64,000 bases of DNA from Liquorilactobacillus ghanensis DSM 18630 (GCF_001435235.1 NZ_AZGB01000022.1:1-64000), one strand, 5' to 3'; numbered from the stretch's first letter, positions 1 through 9,488 are shown. Made by a program: numbers and translations. Notes: a model not told the origin generated them from the sequence alone.

Positions 1-13
1 TTTAATTTTATGG

Positions 14-33
14 AGAAAGGGCAATCCCTTTTT
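14..33 (+). terminator. Possible terminator of an upstream gene
   Basis: A 6-bp stem (AAAGGG at 16-21, CCCTTT at 26-31) with a CAAT loop is followed by only a few T residues. It could end a gene lying before the window. The stem is short, so the call is weak. Confidence 0.35.
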
Positions 34-44
34 ACACAAACTTC

Positions 45-71
45 TTGACACTCCCTTTCATTTGCTAATAA
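45..71 (+). promoter_or_regulatory. Candidate promoter of the first surface-protein gene
   Basis: A perfect -35 box TTGACA (45-50) is followed after 15 bp by an extended -10 element TGC-TAATAA (63-71). The spacer is short, but the TGn extension may compensate. It would give a leader of about 155 nt before the start at 233. Confidence 0.4.
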
Positions 72-232
72 AGTTAGTAATGACTGTAAAAATCTGAATA
101 AATTAGTACTTAAATAATATAGTTTATAGATAGCCATCAATTAATTTAGTTTGATAATTTACTGCTGTTATTTTAGGTTGAATAGCATAAAATTGCATTA
201 TGATTATTATTTAAAGCTAAGGGGTTTAGAAA

Positions 233-2937
233 ATGTGGGAAAGAAAAATTCATTATAAGATGTATAAGGCAGGCAAAAGTTGGGTCTTTGCTGCGTTAAC
301 AAGTGCAATTTTATTTGGTGGAATTTTAAATCGAGATCATAGTTCAACTGTAAAGGGGGATGAAGTTACGGCGGTTAGCCAAACTTCTTCAAGTTCAGTT
401 GATAAAAATAAGATTTCGAGTAGTGTTCAAGATCCAACAAAAGAATCTGTAGCGTCAGCTGCTTCATCAAAAAGTGAATTAAATTCGAGTACGGTTTCCA
501 AAGCTGCTGTAGTAAAATCAACAGCGAGTTCAGCTCAAACAAACTTGAACCAATCAAATGCAAAGCAAACTAGTTCAGTATCAGCAGCAACTAGCGATGC
601 TGAAACAAATGCGGTTTCAAATCAACAAGCATCAACAACTAAACAAAATTCGACTTCAGTTAGCCAATCGCAAAATCAAGCCAGTGTTAATGTTAAACAA
701 GAAAGCGAAAGTTCAGCAACTGCTGCTATTACTACTAATGGCAATGATGCTCAAACTGCAGCTAACGAGGTACAGTCCAAACAGGGAGATGCAAATGCTC
801 AATTTGCAAATGTTCACGATAAAAAAGTTCTGGCAACTTCAGCTAAGCCAACAGATTTGCAGCAAGCGCAGCCGAATTATCAACAGAAAAAAAATGGAAA
901 TTATTGGTATTTATTAGATGAGTCTGGTAAATACGTTGTTGGTTTTCAAAAAATAAAGGATCAAAATAAGACGGTTTACTACGCTGATAATGGTCAAATG
1001 CAGTATGGTCAGCAACATATTAATGATGCATGGTATTTATTTGATAATGTAACTGGTGCAATGCAGACTGGTTTCCAAAAGATTTCTAATCAAAATAAGA
1101 CAGTTTACTATGCCAATAATGGTCAGATGCAGTATGGTCAACAAAAGGTAAATAATCATTGGTATTTATTTGATGATGTAACCGGCGCCATGAAAACTGG
1201 CTTCCAAAAGATTTCCAATCAAAATAAAACAGTTTACTATGCCAATAATGGCCAGATGCAGTATGGCCAGCAAAAAGTAAATAATCATTGGTATTTATTT
1301 AATGGTGTAACTGGTGCAATGCAGACTGGTTTTCAATTTATAAATAATCAAAACAAGCTTGTTTACTATGATCCAACAGGGAAGATGTTATATGGTCAAC
1401 AAGTTATTCATGGCAAACGGTACAATCTTAATAAAGTGACAGGAGCTTTAAACGTTAATCCTGGTCAAAATTTAATTGACGGTCACTGGTATCTATTCGA
1501 TAGTCAGGGGAAAATGCGGATTGGACTGCAACAAATTTCTGCGCAACACAAAACTGTTTATTACGCTAATAATGGTCAAATGCAATATGGTCAGCAACGT
1601 ATTAACAATTACTGGTATTTGTTTGATGACAACAACGGGGCAATGCAGATGGGCTTCCAAAAAATCCCTAGCCAGAATAAGACGGTTTATTATAATCCAC
1701 AAGGTCAAATGCAATATGGTCAGCAACATATTAACAATTACTGGTATTTGTTTGATGACAACAACGGGGCAATGCAGACGGGCTTCCAAAAAATCCCTAA
1801 CCAGAATAAGACGGTTTATTATAATCCACAAGGTCAAATGCAATATGGTCAGCAACGTATTAACAATTACTGGTATTTGTTTGATGACAACACTGGGGCA
1901 ATGCAGATGGGCTTCCAAAAAATCCCTAACCAGAATAAGACGGTTTATTATAACCCACAAGGTCAAATGCAATATTCGTGGCAGAAAATAGATAATGATC
2001 AGTACTATTTCAATCCGACAACTGGAGCGATGACAACTGGTCAAGCAGCAATTGATGGTACAACATTTGATTTTTCTAGTGATGGAAAATTAGAAAGTTT
2101 AATGGCTTTTAGAAATTTATTGGCTCAACAAATTAACGAAAACTTGGACTATAAATTAAATGCTGATTGGCAAAGTGATCAGGATAATTACTTAGCGTTT
2201 GCATTGCATGACGCGGCTCAATTGGTTGCTCAAGGTGATTTAGACGCAACAGCGGCAGCAATTGAGAAGAATTTGTTAGAAAATGGTAATTTAATTGGCA
2301 CGGTTGCGGTGTATACTGCTGATGTGGAAGGTACCAATGTTCAAAGGGCTGCAGCCAGTGGTACGGCAACATTTATGGATTGGTATCAAAATCAGCTGAA
2401 GGATACAGATTGGACTGCTTTAGGCACTGGTGGAATTTTGGATTTAGCTAATCCAAATAGTTGGGTAGCTTCTTACATCCTATATCGTCCTGGACAAGAT
2501 ACCGCAACTCAGGCAACAACAGCAACTTCAACCCCAACCAGATAGCTGCGACGTATAAAGATGCAGGTGTAGTTAACGATGTGACTAATCCACTTCAAGC
2601 TAACCAGTCAGTTGCCACAACTGATTTAAATTTAATAACTGTAATTCCTGATAAATTATTACAAGGTACTACTGATAGTGAATTCAGCCAAACAGACTTG
2701 CAAAACATTTATCAGACATTTCCAAGAAGTACAACTGCAATTGAGGGTACAAAAACCTATTATGATTTCCAAGGCAGTCCGTATCATTATGAATTTTGGT
2801 TGAGTGAAGGTGGCACTCAGGATCAAAAAGCATGGAACTTCACCAATGATAATCAAAATGCACTTTACGGAGCACCTTTAACAGCTCACGTTTCAGCAAC
2901 TTTGGTTTGGGGTCCAGCTAAAGAAGAATCAATTTAG
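233..2937 (+). pseudogene. KxYKxGKxW surface protein with YG repeats, frameshifted
   Basis: The start ATG at 233 follows an AAGGGG ribosome binding site. The product opens with a KxYKxGKxW signal peptide (KMYKAGKSW near residues 9-17), then a Ser/Thr/Gln/Asn-rich linker to about residue 220. About nine 43-residue glucan/choline-binding-type repeats follow (WYLFD...TGFQ...KTVYY...GQMQYGQQ), to about residue 610. A C-terminal domain I cannot name comes next. Frame +2 stops at 2543-2545, just after a CCCC run at 2532-2535. Adding one C would continue the protein in the next frame to the stop at 2935-2937, giving about 901 residues. As read, the product is 770 residues and lacks about 130 coherent C-terminal residues. 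The cause could be a real mutation, phase variation or a sequencing error in the homopolymer. The protein is probably secreted and wall- or glucan-associated; no LPXTG motif is present. Confidence 0.75.
1574..1960 (+). repeat. Three 129-bp tandem repeat units inside the first surface gene
   Basis: Units begin at 1574, 1703 and 1832, exactly 129 bp (43 codons) apart, and a further partial unit starts at 1961. They are nearly identical at DNA level, which marks recent duplication compared with the diverged repeats at 960-1440. They encode one wall-binding repeat each. Confidence 0.85.
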
Positions 2938-2945
2938 AAAAAAGG

Positions 2946-2973
2946 AGTTGCGGCTAAAAACCGCGACTTTTTT
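2946..2973 (+). terminator. Rho-independent terminator
   Basis: The stem AGTTGCGG (2946-2953) pairs with CCGCGACT (2961-2968) with one G-T pair and is followed by a T run to 2973. It lies 8 bp after the stop of the frame that completes the first surface gene. That supports 2937, not 2545, as the ancestral gene end. Confidence 0.85.
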
Positions 2974-2986
2974 AAAATCTATACTT

Positions 2987-3027
2987 ACTGATATTGGTGA
3001 ATAATAAAACCAATATCAGTTTTTTTG
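2987..3027 (+). terminator. Second, perfect-stem terminator
   Basis: A perfect 12-bp inverted repeat (ACTGATATTGGT at 2987-2998, ACCAATATCAGT at 3009-3020) is followed by seven T. Together with the hairpin at 2946 it forms a tandem terminator separating the two surface-protein genes. Confidence 0.9.
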
Positions 3028-3190
3028 TACATGAATAACTGGATCAGTACTTTTCAAGGTTCGCAATATTTTTTGGTTCTCCTACAAGTTTAATGTATTT
3101 TCGAAAATAAAGTCATTTCTGTTGGTTATGCAGTTTCTAAAATTACTGCAATGAATTTAATTAGCTCTTTAAAATATTTCTTGGAAATTC

Positions 3191-3210
3191 ACTTTAAACT
3201 TTCTTAAAGT
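3191..3210 (+). promoter_or_regulatory. Inverted repeat upstream of the glucosaminidase gene
   Basis: ACTTTAA (3191-3197) and TTAAAGT (3204-3210) form a 7-bp inverted repeat about 90 bp before the start at 3298, with an AT-rich -10-like TATAAA close downstream. No regulator can be named. The rest of 3028-3297 shows no gene. Confidence 0.25.
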
Positions 3211-3297
3211 CAGCCGATATAAACATAGAATGTCGTGTAAAAATGATTATTTTCATTGGCATTGAACATTTAAGTTAATATAATGAGGAGTTTTCGT

Positions 3298-5205
3298 ATG
3301 TTTGAAAGAAAAAATAGATATAAGATGTATAAAGCTGGTAAACATTGGGTTTTTGCTGCGATAGCAATAACTGCCAGTATAACAGCCATTAATTTTTTTT
3401 CAGATTCAGCTGCTGCAGCGACAAACACAACTGCTAGTACGGCTATGACAACGACTGAAAGTACAGGAGTTAAAGCTGTATCATCATCAATAAACAAACA
3501 AGAAAGTTCAAATGAGGCAACAGATAAATCTGCGGTTGAAAATGTTAGTTCCAGTCCTGCATCTAGTTCCAGTTCTGTGTCTAATTCAAATTCATCAATT
3601 GCTACTACCACTGCACCAGTAACAAGTTCTGTATCAAAGGTCACAACAGATACTGTCAACAAAAGTTCTGTGACGGCAGCAAATAAAGAAACTTCCAGTT
3701 CAGACGCGACACAATCTTCTGCGGTAAGTTCTAAATTGTTAGCTACTGAAAAGAAGGCGGCAGTTGATTCCAAGAATGTAACAGTCAATGGAAATACTGC
3801 GAGCACAAAAGTTAGTGATGAGAAGCCAGCCACCGCATCTTCAGCAAAAACAACAACTTCTTCAGTAAAGGCAGCACCAACTAAACAACAAACAAAACCT
3901 GAATTAGTTCAAGTTTTTCAGAATGGTCATTGGTATTTAGTTAATTCTGTAACTCATCAGAATCAAACGGGTTTTCAAAAGATACTTGATCAGCATAAGA
4001 CAGTTTATTACGCTACGAATGGTCAAATGCAATATGGTCAACAGCATTTAAATAATTATTGGTATTTATTTGATGGAATTACTGGGGCAATGAAGACAGG
4101 ATTTCAATACATAAATAATCAACGTAAAACAGTTTATTATAATGGTAATGGTCAAATGCAGTATGGTCAGCAGCATTTAAGTGGTCACTGGTATTTATTT
4201 GACGGGGCAACCGGCGCACGAAAAACTGGTTTTCAGTATATTGGTAATCAGCGCAAAACTGTTTATTATAATGGTAATGGTCAAATGCAGTATGGTCAGC
4301 AGCATTTAAGTGGCCATTGGTATTTATTTGATGGGGCAACCGGCGCGCGAAAAACCGGTTTTCAATATATCAGCAACCAGCATAAAACAGTTTATTATAA
4401 TGGTAGTGGTCAAATGCAGTATGGTCAGCAGCATTTAAGTGGTCACTGGTATTTATTTGATGGGGCAACCGGCGCGCGAAAAACCGGTTTTCAGTATATC
4501 AGTAATCAGCGTAAAACTGTTTATTATAATGGTAGTGGTCAAATGCAGTATGGTCAGCAGCATTTAAGTGGTCACTGGTATTTATTTGATGGGGCAACCG
4601 GCGCGCGAAAAACTGGTTTTCAGTATATCAGTAATCAGCATAAAATAGTTTATTATGCTAATAATGGCCAAATGCAGTATGGAACTCATCTAATTAGTGG
4701 GAAAAATTACTATTTCAACTATACTACTGGAGCATTGCAACTAAGCCAAAATATAGCAAGTTTCTTGAATAGTATTGCAGATGCTGCGCGACAGGTGGCT
4801 AAACGCTACAATCTTTACCCATCTTTAATGGTTGCTCAAGCGGCACTAGAAAGTGCTTGGGGTGATAGCACACTTGCTAGAAATGCCCACAATCTTTTTG
4901 GAGTTAAATATAACGGGCAAGGAAGCTATGTAACTATGCCAACGGTTGAATATTATGATAATAGTTATCATACAGTGTCCGCTAAATTCCAGTCCTATCA
5001 AAATTATTATGCTTCACTTGAAAGATACGCACAGCTGATATCCACTAATTTTTATAATTCTACCCGTTCACGAGCAGCCAATGTAACAATTGCTGCACAA
5101 AATCTTTATCGAGGTAAATATGGCAGTTATGCTACGGATCCAAGTTATGCAGCTAAATTGATTAGTATAATTAATAGCAATGGATTAACCAGCTATGATA
5201 ATTAG
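3298..5205 (+). CDS. KxYKxGKxW surface glucosaminidase with YG repeats
   Basis: A probable secreted peptidoglycan hydrolase of 635 residues. ATG at 3298 is chosen because GAGGAG (3285-3290) lies 7 bp upstream; the upstream in-frame ATG at 3283 overlaps that site. The N-terminus carries the KxYKxGKxW signal peptide (KMYKAGKHW), then a Ser/Thr-rich linker to about residue 205. About six 43-residue repeats (WYLFDG..TGARKTGFQYI..) run to about residue 478. Residues 484-635 are a mannosyl-glycoprotein endo-beta-N-acetylglucosaminidase (LytG/AcmA) domain; E518 in AQAALESAWG fits the catalytic glutamate, followed by AHNLFGVKY. It is the intact relative of the broken gene just upstream. By family it should cut N-acetylglucosamine linkages during cell separation, with the repeats holding it to wall polymer or glucan. 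Confidence 0.88.
   Translation: MFERKNRYKMYKAGKHWVFAAIAITASITAINFFSDSAAAATNTTASTAMTTTESTGVKAVSSSINKQESSNEATDKSAVENVSSSPASSSSSVSNSNSSIATTTAPVTSSVSKVTTDTVNKSSVTAANKETSSSDATQSSAVSSKLLATEKKAAVDSKNVTVNGNTASTKVSDEKPATASSAKTTTSSVKAAPTKQQTKPELVQVFQNGHWYLVNSVTHQNQTGFQKILDQHKTVYYATNGQMQYGQQHLNNYWYLFDGITGAMKTGFQYINNQRKTVYYNGNGQMQYGQQHLSGHWYLFDGATGARKTGFQYIGNQRKTVYYNGNGQMQYGQQHLSGHWYLFDGATGARKTGFQYISNQHKTVYYNGSGQMQYGQQHLSGHWYLFDGATGARKTGFQYISNQRKTVYYNGSGQMQYGQQHLSGHWYLFDGATGARKTGFQYISNQHKIVYYANNGQMQYGTHLISGKNYYFNYTTGALQLSQNIASFLNSIADAARQVAKRYNLYPSLMVAQAALESAWGDSTLARNAHNLFGVKYNGQGSYVTMPTVEYYDNSYHTVSAKFQSYQNYYASLERYAQLISTNFYNSTRSRAANVTIAAQNLYRGKYGSYATDPSYAAKLISIINSNGLTSYDN
4150..4665 (+). repeat. Four 129-bp tandem repeat units inside the glucosaminidase gene
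   Basis: Units begin at 4150, 4279, 4408 and 4537, exactly 129 bp apart and almost identical. A more diverged unit precedes them at 4021. The period matches the repeats of the upstream gene. The array is in frame, so unit gain or loss would change protein length without breaking it. Confidence 0.9.
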
Positions 5206-5293
5206 CAATTTAATAATAATTTATCCAATTTTCATTTAGTATTTAAATCATAGGCTTACTATTCAATAATTTTAAATAAATTCTATATTCTAT

Positions 5294-5356
5294 AAGTTCT
5301 AAAATTTAGCTTTGTTTCAACTAAACTAACAAGGTTAATTGTTTTAGAACTTTTTT
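5294..5356 (+). terminator. Rho-independent terminator
   Basis: AAGTTCTAAAA (5294-5304) pairs perfectly with TTTTAGAACTT (5342-5352). Part of the long loop can also pair imperfectly (TTAGCTTTGTT with AACAAGGTTAA). A T run follows at 5351-5356. It ends the glucosaminidase gene. Confidence 0.8.
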
Positions 5357-5430
5357 AAATTTTAAATTACCTATAAGTCATATATAATTAAAGAGGTTGG
5401 CTTTATTATATAAGAGAAGAAGGTTTTGAA

Positions 5431-6861
5431 ATGAAACAAAGCTATTTGGAAGATGAAGAGGTTCAACGCCATCGTTGGTGGATTCTAGCGGCAATTGGAT
5501 TGTTTACGATCATGGCAACTTTAGATGGGAGTATTGTTAATATTGCTCTGCCAGTGATTAGTCATGATCTAGAAATCCCGATGAATCAAGCGGAATGGGT
5601 CGTTTCATTATATTTAATTGTAATTTGCGCCTTGCTATTATTTTTTGGCAAATTAGGTGATTTAATCGGAAAAATAAAAATCTTTCGAATTGGCACGCTT
5701 TTTTTTGTCGCAGGTTCTTTTTTAGCAGGAATCAAGGGTAATTTTAGTTTATTGTTAGCAGCTCGTGCAATTCAAGCATTTGGGGCTTCAATGACAATGG
5801 CAACTAATAACGGTATTATTACTGAGATTTTTCCGTTTTCTGAACGAGGAAAAGCATTAGGGATGATTGGTTCCTTTGTAGCGTTAGGTTCGATTGCCGG
5901 ACCTGGTGTAGGGGGACTGATTTTAGCTCATTTAACTTGGGGATATATTTTTTGGATCAATGTTCCAATTGGTGTGTTAACAATTATCTTAGGAGCTTTT
6001 ATTTTACCGGCTGATTTGAACCAAAAAAGTAAACAGTCACTTGATTACAAGGGTGCGCTGACTTTTGCTGTTTTGATGATCGGGTTGTTTACAGCCATTT
6101 TTCTTGGACAGGAGATTGGATTTACTTCAGTCCTAGTAATTGTTTTATTCGTAATTGCTGCTGTCAGTTTATGGTTATTCATCAAAATTGAATTAGTGCA
6201 AACGAATCCGTTAATTTCATTTGCAATTTTTAAAAATCAGCAATTTTCTCGCAGCTTGCTAACTGGTTTTTTGATTTTTGTAACTAATTTTTTCTTTAAT
6301 GTTATTTCTCCATTTTATTTAGAAAATGCACGGGGATTGTCACCAAGAATTGCAGGGTATATTTTAATGTTGTTTCCCCTTGTCCAGGTGGTCGTTGCCC
6401 CACTTTCAGGTGCAATTTCAGATCGAATTGGAACTAAATTGCTGGCAATTATTGGATTATGTTTGATTTTAGTAAGTCAGCTCGGTTATTTATTAACAAA
6501 TCTGCAAACACCATTGTGGCTTTTTGCAGCTAATGTTGGTTTAGTTGGTTTGGGAAATGGTATTTTTCAGGCTCCAAACAATACAACTGTTATGAGTTCG
6601 GTTTCGGTAAAGGATCTGGGAATAGCAGGCGGAATCAATGCGTTAGCACGAAATTTAGGAATGGTAATTGGAATATCAGGAGCAACTACTGTTTTATTTG
6701 CAGCTATGAGCAGCCATGCTGGACGGCAAATTACGACTTATCCGGCAAAAACACCAGAAATTTTTATATTTGAAATGCATGCTGTTTTTTTGTTAGCTTT
6801 TGTAATTTGTTTGGCTGGTCTTTTAGTTGCATGTCGCCGCAAGGGTGAGATGAAAAAATAA
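5431..6861 (+). CDS. DHA2-family MFS multidrug exporter
   Basis: A 476-residue membrane protein with about 14 hydrophobic segments, the length and layout of the EmrB/QacA (DHA2) drug:proton antiporters. The first helix has the DHA2 motif LDGSIVNIALPVI. A loop resembles MFS motif A (GKLGDLIGKIK), and motif C-like GSIAGPGVGGLI occurs in helix 5. ATG at 5431 follows AGAAGG. It sits alone between the terminator at 5356 and a separate glycosyltransferase. The substrate cannot be read from sequence; export of toxic organic compounds is the family role. Confidence 0.85.
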   Translation: MKQSYLEDEEVQRHRWWILAAIGLFTIMATLDGSIVNIALPVISHDLEIPMNQAEWVVSLYLIVICALLLFFGKLGDLIGKIKIFRIGTLFFVAGSFLAGIKGNFSLLLAARAIQAFGASMTMATNNGIITEIFPFSERGKALGMIGSFVALGSIAGPGVGGLILAHLTWGYIFWINVPIGVLTIILGAFILPADLNQKSKQSLDYKGALTFAVLMIGLFTAIFLGQEIGFTSVLVIVLFVIAAVSLWLFIKIELVQTNPLISFAIFKNQQFSRSLLTGFLIFVTNFFFNVISPFYLENARGLSPRIAGYILMLFPLVQVVVAPLSGAISDRIGTKLLAIIGLCLILVSQLGYLLTNLQTPLWLFAANVGLVGLGNGIFQAPNNTTVMSSVSVKDLGIAGGINALARNLGMVIGISGATTVLFAAMSSHAGRQITTYPAKTPEIFIFEMHAVFLLAFVICLAGLLVACRRKGEMKK

Positions 6862-6954
6862 ATTATTGAAAATTTGTATTTAGTCGATTTTTATGAGTAA
6901 AAAGAATTGTAAATTTCAAATTTACTTTTGAAATGAAAGGAAAGTTTAGTCAAG

Positions 6955-7971
6955 GTGAAAGTTTTAAGTATTGTTGTTCCTTGCTATAATTCAACAGCTT
7001 ATCTTGAGCATTGTGTTGATTCATTATTGCCTGGGGGTAAAAAAGTTGAAATTATTTTAGTAGATGATGGATCTACTGATCAAACTGGCAAGAAAATTGA
7101 TTATTATGCTCGGCATTTTCCAGAGCAGGTCAAAGCAATTCATCAAGCAAATGGTGGGCATGGAGCAGCAATTAATGTTGGTTTAGCAATTGCAACAGGA
7201 AAGTACTTTAAAGTGGTTGATAGTGATGACTGGCTTGAGGCGACTGCTTATCAGCGAGTTATCGATTTTTTAACTGTTAGTAGTCAAAACCAGCAGCAGT
7301 TGGATCTGCTGGTTTGTAATTTTGTATATGACAAACTAGGGATGAAACACAAAAAAGTAATGAATTATAAAAATTGTTTGCCGCAAGGACAGTTTTTTGG
7401 TTGGCCTGAAACTAAGTTTTCATTTGGCAAATATTTATTAATGCATTCACTTATTTACCGAACTAATCTTTTACGTGATCAGGTACAGCTGCAGTTGCCA
7501 AGACATACATTTTATGAAGACAATCTTTATGCTTTTGAACCATTGCCCCATGTAAAACGGCTGTATTATTTAAATGTAGATTTATATCATTATTTTATTG
7601 GGCGTGCTGATCAATCGGTTAATGAAGAAATAATGTTTCAGCGAATCGATCAGCAGCTTAAAATCAATCGGTTAATGGTTGACTATTATGTCAATCAAGT
7701 TGATCAAGGTTTACCAGTTGCTGACTATTTAAAAAAATATTTGGAGATCATCACTACTATTTCTTCAATTTTATTAATTAAAAATGGATCTTTGGCTAGT
7801 TTAGCGTTGGAAAACGATTTGTGGCAATATGTTGCCAACAGCGACCCGGTTCTTTATCAGCAAATGCGATATAGTTTACTCGGAGTTAGTCTTCATTTAC
7901 CCGGAAAAATTGGTCGAAAGACGATTATTGGAATATATCATTTAGCACGCCGAATGTATGGTTTTAATTAA
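6955..7971 (+). CDS. Family 2 glycosyltransferase
   Basis: A 338-residue GT-A fold glycosyltransferase. It shows the N-terminal VVPCYNS strand, the nucleotide-binding VDDGSTDQTG near residue 38, and the metal-binding DSDDW near residue 88. FYEDNLY lies further on and fits the catalytic-base region. The C-terminal third is variable and has no membrane segment. The start is GTG at 6955, preceded by AAAGGA about 13 bp away, which is a little far. It probably adds a sugar to a wall or exopolysaccharide glycan; donor and acceptor are unknown. It is not in a polysaccharide cluster. Confidence 0.8.
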   Translation: MKVLSIVVPCYNSTAYLEHCVDSLLPGGKKVEIILVDDGSTDQTGKKIDYYARHFPEQVKAIHQANGGHGAAINVGLAIATGKYFKVVDSDDWLEATAYQRVIDFLTVSSQNQQQLDLLVCNFVYDKLGMKHKKVMNYKNCLPQGQFFGWPETKFSFGKYLLMHSLIYRTNLLRDQVQLQLPRHTFYEDNLYAFEPLPHVKRLYYLNVDLYHYFIGRADQSVNEEIMFQRIDQQLKINRLMVDYYVNQVDQGLPVADYLKKYLEIITTISSILLIKNGSLASLALENDLWQYVANSDPVLYQQMRYSLLGVSLHLPGKIGRKTIIGIYHLARRMYGFN

Positions 7972-7990
7972 TAGCTATTTTAAATCAAAT

Positions 7991-8035
7991 AAATAAACCA
8001 GCAGTGCAGTCTATGACCGTACTACTGGTTTATTT
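7991..8035. terminator. Bidirectional terminator
   Basis: AAATAAACCAG (7991-8001) pairs perfectly with CTGGTTTATTT (8025-8035), extended by AGT/ACT inside. It lies between the glycosyltransferase (+) and the DUF2922 gene (-), and its A/T flanks can serve both strands. Confidence 0.75.
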
Positions 8036-8045
8036 GTTTGGTTAT

Positions 8046-8273
8046 TTACTCAGCGGTAAAGATTGGCGTTTCGTGTGTTTCGATATACCGGGCAGTTACT
8101 GGTGCAACAAACATCTTTTGGCCTTTTTTGTTGATGAAAATTTCTAGAGCAATTAATTTTTGCATTAACTCAGCTACTGTCGTGGCAGTTAGTGCTTCAT
8201 TAGCATCATCTAAGCGAAAATGAGTTTTACTTTTGCCACTTTCATCGGTAAAAGCCAGATCAAGTTGTTTCAT
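8046..8273 (-). CDS. DUF2922 family small protein
   Basis: A 75-residue protein starting MKQLDLAFTDESGKSKTHF, with the DUF2922 pattern: a beta-rich first half, an alternating middle helix (VAELMQKLIALEIF), and a KGQKMFVAPVTARYIETHET tail. The ATG at 8273 (minus strand) has GGAGGAAT just upstream; a longer open frame to 8333 lacks a ribosome site. It follows the DUF1659 gene on the same strand, a pairing common in Firmicutes. No biochemical function is established for the family. Confidence 0.8.
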   Translation of the reverse strand: MKQLDLAFTDESGKSKTHFRLDDANEALTATTVAELMQKLIALEIFINKKGQKMFVAPVTARYIETHETPIFTAE

Positions 8274-8310
8274 AAGATTATTCCTCCGCGATAATTTATT
8301 TTGGATATGT

Positions 8311-8511
8311 TTATTCAGCAATAGCTGAAACAACGGTTAAATTAATATCAGTTATCGGCAGACCAGTTAACTCAGCTACAATTTTACCGAAATCGTTAAT
8401 TTTTTCTTCCGTAGCGCTGCTGCTGATATTGTTGAATGTTCGTTTTCGTTCCTTTCCCGCATTGTCGGTGGTAATAGTAACAAGGTTGGATTTAAGCCAT
8501 GTTTTACTCAT
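8311..8511 (-). CDS. DUF1659 family small protein
   Basis: A 66-residue protein beginning MSKTWLKSNLVTITTDNAGKERKRTF and ending in a hydrophobic LTGLPITDINLTVVSAIAE, the usual DUF1659 layout. The ATG at 8511 (minus strand) has AGGAGCTC upstream. It is the first gene of a two-gene minus-strand operon with the DUF2922 gene, 37 bp apart. Function is unknown in the family. Confidence 0.8.
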   Translation of the reverse strand: MSKTWLKSNLVTITTDNAGKERKRTFNNISSSATEEKINDFGKIVAELTGLPITDINLTVVSAIAE

Positions 8512-8658
8512 AAAAGAGCTCCTTTCTTTGCTGGTGTAAGCTCTGCGCAGGTAACTTACATTTAGATAGACGAAAATAATAATATGTTTGTAAAAAAAGT
8601 TGGCGAAAATTTGATTAGGTTTTACAATAAAGTAAATCAAGGATTCGAGGTAAAAATA

Positions 8659-9474
8659 ATGTTAAAAAAACTTGGCATGGGAACTTGGCACCTTGGTGAA
8701 GGATCTGAACGGCAGCAACAGCAACAATTGGCAACCTTACGTTATGGGCTTGAGCATGGTGTAAGCTTGATTGATACTGCTGAAATGTATAATGAAGGTG
8801 CAGTAGAAACTTTAGTTGGTAAAGCAATTCAACCATACGATCGTTCACGTCTAACACTTATTTCGAAATTTTATCCGTGGCATGCGGCTAAAAAAGATTT
8901 GCGGCAAAGTTTAACAGCAACTTTAAAGCGGCTGCAAACAGATTATTTGGATTTATATTTGCTGCATTGGCGGCAAAAAAATAATTTGACTGAAATGGTA
9001 GCAAATTTAGAAGAACTAAAAAAGCAAGGATTAATTCGCCAATGGGGTGTTTCAAACTTTGATGTATCTGATTTAAAAGAATTACTGCAAGTTCCGGCAG
9101 GAAATAAGTGTTTTGTTAATGAAGATCTTTATAACCTTGGCAGTCGTGGAGTCGAAACTGATTTGTTAGCGTTTCAAAAACAGCATCAAATTGATTTCAT
9201 TGCTTATTCGCCTTTTGGGTCCGAAAATTCGCAGTATTTAAAGATTAAACCGCAGCTGAGGCAGCTTGCTGGACAAAAGAAAATTACCATTCACCAGCTT
9301 TTATTAGCTTGGGTCTTACAACAAGACGTTTACTGTATTCCCAAGGCATCATCAATTAAGCATTTGCAGGAAAATTTGGCTGCTGCAACTGTAACTTTTT
9401 CGGATGCGGAATTGCAGCAGTTGGATAAATTATATCCGCGGCCGACAAACAAGGCACCGCTGGATATGATTTGA
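8659..9474 (+). CDS. Aldo/keto reductase
   Basis: A 271-residue NADPH-dependent aldo/keto reductase of YeaE type. The start ATG at 8659 follows GAGG by 8 bp; the open frame runs 25 codons further upstream into the divergent promoter region and is not used. Catalytic tetrad residues are visible: Asp in GVSLIDTAEMYN, the Tyr in that motif, Lys in LISKFYPWH, and His in YLLHWRQ. WGVSNFD and AYSPFG follow in the expected order. It is cytosolic and reduces aldehydes or ketones; the substrate is unknown. The next gene starts 14 bp downstream, so the two are probably cotranscribed. Confidence 0.85.
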   Translation: MLKKLGMGTWHLGEGSERQQQQQLATLRYGLEHGVSLIDTAEMYNEGAVETLVGKAIQPYDRSRLTLISKFYPWHAAKKDLRQSLTATLKRLQTDYLDLYLLHWRQKNNLTEMVANLEELKKQGLIRQWGVSNFDVSDLKELLQVPAGNKCFVNEDLYNLGSRGVETDLLAFQKQHQIDFIAYSPFGSENSQYLKIKPQLRQLAGQKKITIHQLLLAWVLQQDVYCIPKASSIKHLQENLAAATVTFSDAELQQLDKLYPRPTNKAPLDMI

Positions 9475-9488
9475 AAGGATGGGATTGG

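Noticed and set aside
1493-2044. Long open frames on both strands within the repeat region (1476-1991 + and 1493-2044 -)
   Set aside because: They arise because the 129-bp repeat has no stop in other frames; they have no ribosome site and mirror the repeat period.
2525-2545. Programmed -1 frameshift in the first surface gene
   Set aside because: The ACCCCAA context does not form a proper slippery heptamer in the zero frame and no stimulatory hairpin follows; a simple indel explains it better.
3270-3833. 187-codon minus-strand frame over the start of the glucosaminidase gene
   Set aside because: It is antisense to the Ser/Thr-rich linker, where low-complexity codons remove stops. No ribosome site.
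4150-4665. CRISPR array
   Set aside because: The regular 129-bp period is fully coding and has no spacers; it is a protein repeat.
233-5205. LPXTG anchoring of the two repeat proteins by the sortase at 49258
   Set aside because: Neither C-terminus has an LPXTG motif, hydrophobic segment and basic tail.
8038-8223. Plus-strand frame opposite the DUF2922 gene
   Set aside because: It is antisense to a gene with a good ribosome site and a recognisable family.
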